DNA from: an uncultured Desulfovibrio sp.
GTDB taxonomy: Bacteria > Desulfobacterota > Desulfovibrionia > Desulfovibrionales > Desulfovibrionaceae
DNA: 6,174 nt
Direction: 5' to 3'
Assembly: GCA_900550745.1 (NCBI GenBank)
Contig: URTO01000125.1
Coordinates: forward strand, 1-6,174
Below the pieces are notes generated by a model, which was not told where the DNA came from, searched no databases, and saw nothing but the letters and a program-made list of their open reading frames with translations. Below are positions 1-6,174 of this stretch, one piece after another. How positions within the stretch are numbered: position 1 is the stretch's first letter; each line of letters starts with the position of its first letter. The position numbers were made by a program, and so were the translations under genes.

Positions 1-40
1 AGCACGAAGCGCACACGAGTTTGAGTTCGAGCGGCAGATG

Positions 41-76
41 TTTGAAGGGTTCTTCCTCCCCCTCCCCAATATTCTC
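41..76 (-). repeat. Intergenic repeat, copy 1, downstream of the vWA gene
   Basis: The core at 52-76 matches copy 2 at 2312-2335, with one extra C, including the AATATTCTC end. It stops three bases from the TAG stop codon (82-80) of the vWA gene. On the coding strand it reads GAGAATATTGGGGAGGGGG, then AGGAAG. Positions 1-40 beyond it show no gene I can support. A pairing arm, if present, would lie outside the window. Confidence 0.8.
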
Positions 77-79
77 CCC

Positions 80-2059
80 CTATGGCAGCATTGCCAGCGG
101 GACGCGGTAAACCCAGTCGCCGGGATCCTTGGAGCCGAAGCTCTCCCAGTTGCTGACGTCGCGGTCGTACTCTTCGTAACGGGCGACGCGGGACTTGAGG
201 CGGTTGATGAAAGCTGTCTGCTCCCCGACGCTCATGCGGTACCAGTCGTCCTCGGAAAGCAACATGATGTCGCTCTTGTAGGGCAGATCGTCGAGGAATT
301 CGCCGAGTACGCCCATATCGCGGAGGTTCGCGCCGGGCTTCTGGGAGAAGGCGGAGGGATCGCGGGCAAGCTGCGCCGAGGCGGACAGGATGCCCTGGAA
401 GAAGTCCCGCGAGTCGGTCTTGCGGGTCCGCTCCGCGTTGTCGATGATGATCTTGAGCTGGCGCTGCAAATCGCTGAGCTGGTTCTTGGTCAGCAGGACG
501 GCGACCGAAACGGCGCTGACGGGCTTTCCGGCGCTGAGAGCGTCGAGATCCGCGTCGGCAATCCATGAGGTCACGACTTCCGGCGCGCGGGTCCCCTGCT
601 TTTTGCCGAGATACTCAAGCTGCATGGCATAGCCGAGTTCCTCGCCGATCTGCTTGGCGCGTTCTTCCGGCGATTGGGCGGGCGCTTCCTGCGGCTTTAC
701 CGGGGCCTTCCCGGCAAGGGCCTGCTTCACGCTCGAAACCAGCGCGGAGGACAGGCCCGTGGCGGCCTTGGCGAAAGAGGCGCTGCCCTTGGCGGCGTCC
801 GTGGCCTGAATCGGGATGTACGCGCTTTTCCCGCCGGGCACGGAGGACAGCGTGGTGTAGGCTTTGGCGGCGTAGTCGATGTTGCCCTTTCCGGCGGGCG
901 TGCGGACATGCGCCACCACCAGTCGGATGTTGCGGGAGGCCGCAAGGTCGGCCAGTTCCCGCACGTCGAGGCTTGTGGAGGCGTTGGCGTCGCTCAGGGG
1001 CAGCGGCCCGGCGTCCGTGATCAGGAGCAGCACGCGGTTGGCGTAAGGCTGCCAGTTCAGCTCATCAAGCGCGGCCTTGACCCCGGCGAGGGAATCCTCG
1101 TTGAAGGAGTGGCTGGATGCCTTGGCTTCCTCAAGCCCGCTGAGGGCCTTTTCCAGTTCGCCGCGTTTGGTGGCGTCGCGGAAATCGCTGACGACCTTGG
1201 TAACGTATTCGAGCTTTGGCGACGCCTTCGTACTGTTGCGGAAGGCCACGATGCCGAAGGAAACCTTGTCGTCCAGCTTGTCCTTGGCGACGGAGTCGAA
1301 AATGGCCCGCACCACGTTGAGGCTCTGGTCGATGTAGGGTTTCATGGAGATGGTCGTGTCGATGACCATTGCGATGCCCGTGCGCGGGACGCCGTCGTCC
1401 TTGGCATCTTTTGGGGCGTTGGCGTCGGGCTTGCCTCCGGCGCTGCCGGGATCGATGGAGGCTACCTCAAGGAGCTTCGTCCCCTCGAACGGCGTGTCCA
1501 CCTTCAGGATGGGCATCAGGTAGAAGCGGCTGCGCGAGACGGCACCCTGCGCGTCGTCGGGCTCCACGGCGAGGATGGGCAGATCCGCCGGGGCGTCGCC
1601 CTGCTGCGCGGCCTTGGCTTCGGCGCGGAGTTTTGAAAGCATGCCCGGCAGGTCTTCCGCCTGGCAGACATCCATGATGGCCTTGTGATCCTTAAAGAAC
1701 AGGACGGGCTGGCGCTGTGAGCGGTCGGTGAAAAGCAGGGTAAGGGCCTGGTTCCATGCTGTGGTGTCCGCGGCCTTTATCCAGCCGTCGGGCTTTGTGG
1801 TGGACGCGCCGACCTCAAGCCAGTTTCCGTCGCGGGTGTATACGTAAAAGACGCTGAACGGGCGCACGGCCTTTTGGATGACCGTGGAGCCTTCCCCTTG
1901 CCCGGCGTACAGGCTCGTGCCGGGATGGGTGATCACCCGCTGGTACAGGGTTTTCTTGCCTTCCATCAGCAACGGCGTGCGATCCGCCGCGTGTGGCGTC
2001 GGCGTCCAGCCCGCGAGGAGCGTAAGCGCCGTCAGTATGGCGATGAGGATTCGTTTCAT
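80..2059 (-). CDS. Exported SH3-like/vWA-domain protein resembling the non-kinase half of PpkA
   Basis: This 659-aa protein starts with a signal peptide: MKR, a hydrophobic core (residues 4-17) and likely cleavage near A24/A25. Residues about 36-98 look like a bacterial SH3 domain (TLYQRVITHPGTSLYAGQGEG ... GNWLEVG ... DGWIKA), a fold that often binds peptidoglycan or proteins. A linker around 202-226 leads to a vWA domain (about 228-440). Its metal-ion-dependent adhesion site is DTTIS (234-238, a DxTxS variant of DxSxS), with NEDSLAGV near 320 and the third-loop aspartate D349 in LLLITDAGP. Residues 466-659 are a helical C-terminal region ending in VYRVPLAMLP. The order SH3-like, vWA, helical tail recalls the C-terminal part of type VI secretion-linked PpkA kinases, but no kinase domain is present. 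The ATG has AGGAG six bases upstream. A 307-bp gap separates it from the membrane-protein gene, so it may have its own leader or promoter. The vWA and export calls are strong; the PpkA relation is from memory of the family and needs a profile search. Confidence 0.88.
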   Translation of the reverse strand: MKRILIAILTALTLLAGWTPTPHAADRTPLLMEGKKTLYQRVITHPGTSLYAGQGEGSTVIQKAVRPFSVFYVYTRDGNWLEVGASTTKPDGWIKAADTTAWNQALTLLFTDRSQRQPVLFFKDHKAIMDVCQAEDLPGMLSKLRAEAKAAQQGDAPADLPILAVEPDDAQGAVSRSRFYLMPILKVDTPFEGTKLLEVASIDPGSAGGKPDANAPKDAKDDGVPRTGIAMVIDTTISMKPYIDQSLNVVRAIFDSVAKDKLDDKVSFGIVAFRNSTKASPKLEYVTKVVSDFRDATKRGELEKALSGLEEAKASSHSFNEDSLAGVKAALDELNWQPYANRVLLLITDAGPLPLSDANASTSLDVRELADLAASRNIRLVVAHVRTPAGKGNIDYAAKAYTTLSSVPGGKSAYIPIQATDAAKGSASFAKAATGLSSALVSSVKQALAGKAPVKPQEAPAQSPEERAKQIGEELGYAMQLEYLGKKQGTRAPEVVTSWIADADLDALSAGKPVSAVSVAVLLTKNQLSDLQRQLKIIIDNAERTRKTDSRDFFQGILSASAQLARDPSAFSQKPGANLRDMGVLGEFLDDLPYKSDIMLLSEDDWYRMSVGEQTAFINRLKSRVARYEEYDRDVSNWESFGSKDPGDWVYRVPLAMLP

Positions 2060-2065
2060 GGGATT

Positions 2066-2070
2066 CTCCT
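2066..2070 (-). promoter_or_regulatory. Ribosome binding site of the vWA gene
   Basis: AGGAG on the minus strand lies six bases before the ATG at 2059. This is a near-consensus Shine-Dalgarno site and fixes the start directly in front of the signal peptide. Confidence 0.75.
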
Positions 2071-2090
2071 GTCGGGATGGTGCCCTCGGA

Positions 2091-2113
2091 GGCTGAGGGA
2101 TGACGCCTCAGCC
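2091..2113 (-). promoter_or_regulatory. Hairpin in the 5' leader of the vWA gene
   Basis: GGCTGAGG and CCTCAGCC form a perfect 8-bp stem with a 7-base loop, ending 20 bases before the AGGAG ribosome binding site. The strand at 2095-2099 (GAGGG on plus) can alternatively pair with CCCTC at 2083-2087, giving two mutually exclusive folds. No T tract follows on the minus strand. It could be a leader control element or part of an unrecognised repeat. Confidence 0.45.
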
Positions 2114-2299
2114 AACGATGGGGCTTTTTACAGTAACAGGCCGTTGACATTGAAGGGAATGAGGCGGCCTCGGAAACTTCCGCCAAGGCGAAGTCCGGCG
2201 CGCTCACACGATCGCCATGCGCCCCGTTGAGGAACGCCTTTGGAAAGGATGGGGCGGTTCCGCGTCGGCAGGTTTGGGGAGGGAAAGGAAAAACCTTCC

Positions 2300-3416
<1,117 letters not shown>

Positions 3417-3417
3417 G

Positions 3418-6072
3418 TCAGTTGTCCTGCGTGAAAACGGAAGGGTTCAGGTTGTTGATGAGTTGTCCGAGGCGGGCGTTCTGCTCCGGATCGAAGGCCT
3501 GCCCGCCTTCATAGTCGGCGTTGCCTTCGATGAGGTGTATGAGCGCCGCCAGCCAATCGGTATAGTATTGCCTGTCAAAGGCAAGGGGTTCGGCGGCAAG
3601 GGCGGGGTACCCTTCCGGATCGGGCCGCTGCCTGAAGAGGGTACGGGTGCGCCCGGCAAGCTGGATGGTGCGCTTGGCCTCGGAGGCGGATGAGGGGTTG
3701 AAGCCCAGCCAGTCCACAAAGGCGCTGATGCAGTAGGCGGCCATGCTTGCCTGCCGCCAGATGAGCTTGTCGCGCCGGATATTGCGGTAGCCGGACACGT
3801 CGCGCACGGCCTGCGCCATGTCTTTTTCAAGGCCGAGGCGGGACATGCCCTGAATGAGCTCGTGGACAAGCGGCCCGAAATCTTCGGCTTCAAGGCCGAA
3901 GTACCGTTGGCGGACGGGATCGGCGGCGAGGGCGTTGAGCCGTTCGATCCACGCGCCGACGACGAGTTCCGCGAACGCGCCCGCCTCGTCCAGCGGTTGC
4001 GGGGCGGCTTCGGGCGTTTCGGCGGAGGCGGACACGAGCGGGGCCATGTCGCCGAACAGGTCGTCCATGATGTCCTGCGCGCTGGCGGCGCTGCCCATGC
4101 TCGGCTGCGGCGCGGGAGCCTGTCCGTTCCCGCGCATGAGCCGGTTTTCAACCTGATAATAGAGGGCGTACAGTTCGTGATCCCGCATGAGCATGGCCCG
4201 GAGCAGCTCCCCGAACCGCTGGTTCTGGGCGGTCAGGGCGAGGCTGCGGGCAAGGCGCATGCCGAGCTGGCGCTGCTGTTCGCGCAGGGCGGCCTTGTCG
4301 TCGGTGCGGTGGAAGCGGCGCAGGTGCTCGACGAAGGGGCGCAGGTTGTCGGCCACGCGATCCGCAACTTGCCGCCGTTTGATCGCCGGATCGCATACCG
4401 GGCGCAGCCGGCGGCGCAGGAAGGCCACGCCGCCGTCGTTGAGGGTGAACGCGGCGTCCCATGCGGCTTCGGGATCGGCAAAGTGGCGGCGCACTTCGGG
4501 CGTATTCAGGAACTTGGCCTTCATGTCCGACACATAGGCTTCCTGTTCGGGACGGATGCCGGTTTCCCGCTCGCCGTCGAACGCAATGACCGCTTCCCAG
4601 CGGAATTTGGGGTTGCGGAGCCAGAAAGTATTGTTGAACGGCTGGTCGGGCGTCCACTGTTCGGGCCAGTCGTACTGTTTGCCGAAGAAATCGAGGAGCG
4701 AGGCGTGCAGGCGGTTTGACCAGCGGGTTTCGTCGTCCATCGCGCCTTTTTTCTTCTCGAATTCCATATCGAACTTGGTAAGCACGAGGAACAGCGTGGT
4801 GTGGCGGCCCCGCCTGAGTTCGGGCGTCTTTCCTGCGGCGTCGGACACCCAGTCGTTGATGACGGCGGGCAGATCCTGCACTTCCTGATTGCTTGGGCCG
4901 ATGCACAGGAGCATGCTGGTCAGCTCAAGATCGGTCTTGTAGCGCTCGAAGAGGTAGGCCACCTTGCCGCGCAGGAAGAATTGGCGGATTTGATCGGGCT
5001 TGGCGAGTTCGCGGGCCACGTCGTCGGTCTTGAGGCGCGAGCGGTAGCCGGGGAAGTCGAGCAGGTCGGTATGTTCAAAGAAATCGTCCGGCTTGTGGCG
5101 CATGGTGATGGACAGCTCCGCCGTGAGCGCGGCGGCTTCGGCCCGGCCCGCCGTAACCCGGCGTCCGTCCTTCGTGACCAGTTCGAGGCTGTCCGCGCCC
5201 TCCGCCTCTCCGAGGCCGCGCAGCGTTTCCACGTCTATGATGCTGGTTTCGCGGGGGAGCAGGGCTTCCTTGCCGCAAAACGCCTCATCGGGATAGCCGA
5301 GCGCGTCGAGCACCCCGCGCAGGTGCAGGTAGAGCCCCGTAAACGGTTTGGCCTCGTCCCACAGGATTTCAAACAGCGCGGCGCGATCTTCGGGCGCGAG
5401 GCGTCCGGCGGCGTGGATGGCCTTGGGCCAGTACAGGTGCTCAAGCTTCTGGACGACGGCGGCGGCCCGGAAATTCCGGGTGACGTATTCCTTCAGGTCG
5501 ATCATGTCGTCTTCGCTGAAGGAGGCCCGCCACGGTTCGCCTTTGGCCTTTTTCGCCAGTTCGTCCACGCGGGCGGCGAGGGCGTCCTCGTCGGGCGGGG
5601 TGAGGTGGCGGCAGTCGGCGTAGTAGGTATTCGTCAGGATTTTGACGATATCCAATTCGGACAGCAGGCGCAGTTTCACGGGAAACATGGCCGGGGCTCC
5701 GCACGGCGTCAGGGTGAAGCGCGTGACGAGGCCCGTGGACTCCTTGCCGCCCGCCGGGTTGATGTCCTGAATGAAATCGGCGGATTCGCCGCCGAGCGCC
5801 GCGAGCAGCGAGCCGTCGGCATCCTGCGCCAGCGCCGAGATGAGGTAGGACTTCCCGGACTGGCTTGGGCCGAACACGCCCACGCACATTTTCCGCGCGG
5901 CGGTGGCGGCCTCCTTGCGCAGGGCGCGGGCGAGCCGGTTGCTCTCGCGCAGGAGCGCCTCGCCGGAGGAGCCCGCGGCCTGCGGGTTCGCCCGGACCCA
6001 TTCGTCAACGCCGGCGAGCGTTTTGATGCCCGCTTCGCACTGTTCGACAAGCTTTTGATCGTCTATGGTCAT
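3418..6072 (-). CDS. srfC: SrfC-family putative virulence factor, P-loop GTPase-like protein
   Basis: This 884-aa protein with no signal peptide or membrane segment should be cytoplasmic. GTPase motifs are in order: Walker A/G1 GPSQSGKS (residues 68-75, in VGVFGPSQSGKSYLISALA), a possible switch threonine T113 in ESTGLVTRF, G3 as DFPG (339-342, in DLLDFPGYRS), and G4 as TKFD (432-435, in FLVLTKFDM). The helical lead-in before the P-loop and the overall layout match the SrfC 'putative virulence factor' family, known from the Salmonella srfABC operon. An Ala/Pro-rich linker (about 648-698) separates a C-terminal helical domain (about 699-884). The ATG is supported by GGAGG ten bases upstream, and an in-frame TGA at 6126-6124 rules out a longer form except through rare codons. 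A 4-bp GAGG/CCTC hairpin (6075-6086) could cover that ribosome binding site. The stop is one base from the next start, implying translational coupling. Family assignment is fairly sure; nucleotide binding is inferred from motifs, and the cellular role is unknown. Confidence 0.85.
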   Translation of the reverse strand: MTIDDQKLVEQCEAGIKTLAGVDEWVRANPQAAGSSGEALLRESNRLARALRKEAATAARKMCVGVFGPSQSGKSYLISALAQDADGSLLAALGGESADFIQDINPAGGKESTGLVTRFTLTPCGAPAMFPVKLRLLSELDIVKILTNTYYADCRHLTPPDEDALAARVDELAKKAKGEPWRASFSEDDMIDLKEYVTRNFRAAAVVQKLEHLYWPKAIHAAGRLAPEDRAALFEILWDEAKPFTGLYLHLRGVLDALGYPDEAFCGKEALLPRETSIIDVETLRGLGEAEGADSLELVTKDGRRVTAGRAEAAALTAELSITMRHKPDDFFEHTDLLDFPGYRSRLKTDDVARELAKPDQIRQFFLRGKVAYLFERYKTDLELTSMLLCIGPSNQEVQDLPAVINDWVSDAAGKTPELRRGRHTTLFLVLTKFDMEFEKKKGAMDDETRWSNRLHASLLDFFGKQYDWPEQWTPDQPFNNTFWLRNPKFRWEAVIAFDGERETGIRPEQEAYVSDMKAKFLNTPEVRRHFADPEAAWDAAFTLNDGGVAFLRRRLRPVCDPAIKRRQVADRVADNLRPFVEHLRRFHRTDDKAALREQQRQLGMRLARSLALTAQNQRFGELLRAMLMRDHELYALYYQVENRLMRGNGQAPAPQPSMGSAASAQDIMDDLFGDMAPLVSASAETPEAAPQPLDEAGAFAELVVGAWIERLNALAADPVRQRYFGLEAEDFGPLVHELIQGMSRLGLEKDMAQAVRDVSGYRNIRRDKLIWRQASMAAYCISAFVDWLGFNPSSASEAKRTIQLAGRTRTLFRQRPDPEGYPALAAEPLAFDRQYYTDWLAALIHLIEGNADYEGGQAFDPEQNARLGQLINNLNPSVFTQDN
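3425..3428 (-). promoter_or_regulatory. Ribosome binding site of the membrane-protein gene, inside srfC
   Basis: AGGA on the minus strand sits eight bases before the ATG at 3416 and lies within the last codons of srfC. With the TGA-C-ATG junction it supports translational coupling of the two genes. Confidence 0.55.
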
Positions 6073-6082
6073 ACGAGGAATG

Positions 6083-6088
6083 CCTCCC
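6083..6088 (-). promoter_or_regulatory. Ribosome binding site of srfC, partly inside a small hairpin
   Basis: GGGAGG on the minus strand is followed by ten bases before the ATG at 6072. Its GAGG can pair with CCTC four bases downstream (6075-6078), a 4-bp stem with a CATT loop that might reduce access to the site. The hairpin is short and could be chance. Confidence 0.5.
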
Positions 6089-6094
6089 GGCGGG

Positions 6095-6117
6095 CTGGGG
6101 GAAATGATTTCCCCCAG
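6095..6117. repeat. Perfect 23-bp palindrome upstream of srfC
   Basis: CTGGGGGAAAT (6095-6105) and ATTTCCCCCAG (6107-6117) are exact reverse complements around a single central base at 6106. After one mismatch two more G-C pairs can form outside. It lies 22 bp before the srfC ATG, just upstream of the ribosome binding site. No T tract follows on the minus strand, so it is not a standard intrinsic terminator. It could be an operator for a dimeric regulator, an mRNA stem in the leader, or part of a dispersed intergenic repeat. Confidence 0.7.
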
Positions 6118-6146
6118 ACCCCCTCAGAGCGGCGGCACAGTGTTTC

Positions 6147-6174
6147 GTGCTGAAACGCTTCGCTTTTTCAGCAC
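6147..6174. repeat. Inverted repeat at the right window edge
   Basis: GTGCTGAAA (6147-6155) and TTTCAGCAC (6166-6174) are exact 9-bp complements around a 10-base loop. On the minus strand the loop contains GCGAAGC, a sequence known to form an unusually stable DNA mini-hairpin. A competing hairpin, GTTTC (6142-6146) with GAAAC (6152-6156), uses the same bases. The arm ends exactly at the window edge, so its full extent is unknown. No T tract follows on the minus strand. Confidence 0.55.

Noticed and set aside
1..40. AGCACGAA at the left edge resembling AGCACGAA on the minus strand near the right edge, as possible terminal repeats of an element
   Set aside because: The match is only eight bases, and the window edges are arbitrary. 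No transposase, integrase or target duplication is present.
2144..2149. TTGACA on the plus strand as a -35 box
   Set aside because: No -10 element lies at a suitable distance, and no plus-strand gene follows that I consider real.
1815..2207. Minus-strand 130-aa frame starting with GTG in the gap before the vWA gene
   Set aside because: It overlaps the start of the vWA gene in another frame, lacks a ribosome binding site I could identify, and its sequence looks like a shadow translation.
4801..6153. 450-aa open frame on the plus strand, with others at 674-1636, 2217-3434 and 3862-4719
   Set aside because: These lie antisense to well-supported genes with recognisable domains. GC-rich codon bias keeps antisense frames open, and their translations are low-complexity with no recognisable motif.
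6124..6174. Possible C-terminal tail of an upstream gene (17 codons ending in TGA)
   Set aside because: All three minus-strand frames are largely open here and the stretch coincides with an inverted repeat. An upstream srfB is expected from family knowledge, but its end cannot be placed from this sequence.

Overview
The window is GC-rich and holds three genes, all on the minus strand. Its strong third-position G/C bias also makes long antisense open frames. No rRNA, tRNA, mobile element or phage gene is visible. Composition and the style of the intergenic repeats suggest a Gram-negative proteobacterium, with Desulfovibrionaceae (Desulfovibrio/Bilophila type) as a tentative guess. The window has no taxonomic marker, so this remains inference.

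Layout in transcription order (right to left): (1) 6174-6073 is a short leader or intergenic stretch with two inverted repeats, one a perfect 11-bp-arm palindrome just upstream of the first gene. (2) 6072-3418 encodes an 884-aa SrfC-family putative virulence factor, a P-loop GTPase-like protein with recognisable G1, G3 and G4 motifs. (3) 3416-2367 lies one base after the srfC stop and encodes a 349-aa single-pass membrane protein with a predicted cytoplasmic N-terminal domain and a C-terminal region holding a Sel1-like repeat. (4) 2366-2060 is a 307-bp gap with a (CT)18 microsatellite that starts inside the preceding stop codon, an intergenic repeat with an imperfect inverted repeat, and a perfect 8-bp hairpin in the leader of the next gene. 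(5) 2059-80 encodes a 659-aa exported protein with an SH3-like domain, a von Willebrand factor A (vWA) domain with a MIDAS motif, and a helical C-terminal region. (6) 79-1 carries a second copy of the same intergenic repeat next to this gene's stop codon.

Read together, the genes look like one envelope-spanning module: a cytoplasmic GTPase-like protein (SrfC), a membrane protein that may carry a signal or force across the inner membrane, and a periplasmic vWA/SH3 protein. SrfC proteins are usually encoded beside SrfB (and SrfA in enterobacteria). SrfB is not in this window and would be expected just upstream, beyond position 6174. The vWA protein resembles the non-kinase half of PpkA-type, type VI secretion-linked kinases, but it has a signal peptide in place of the kinase. 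The joint function is not known to me and is not proven by the sequence.
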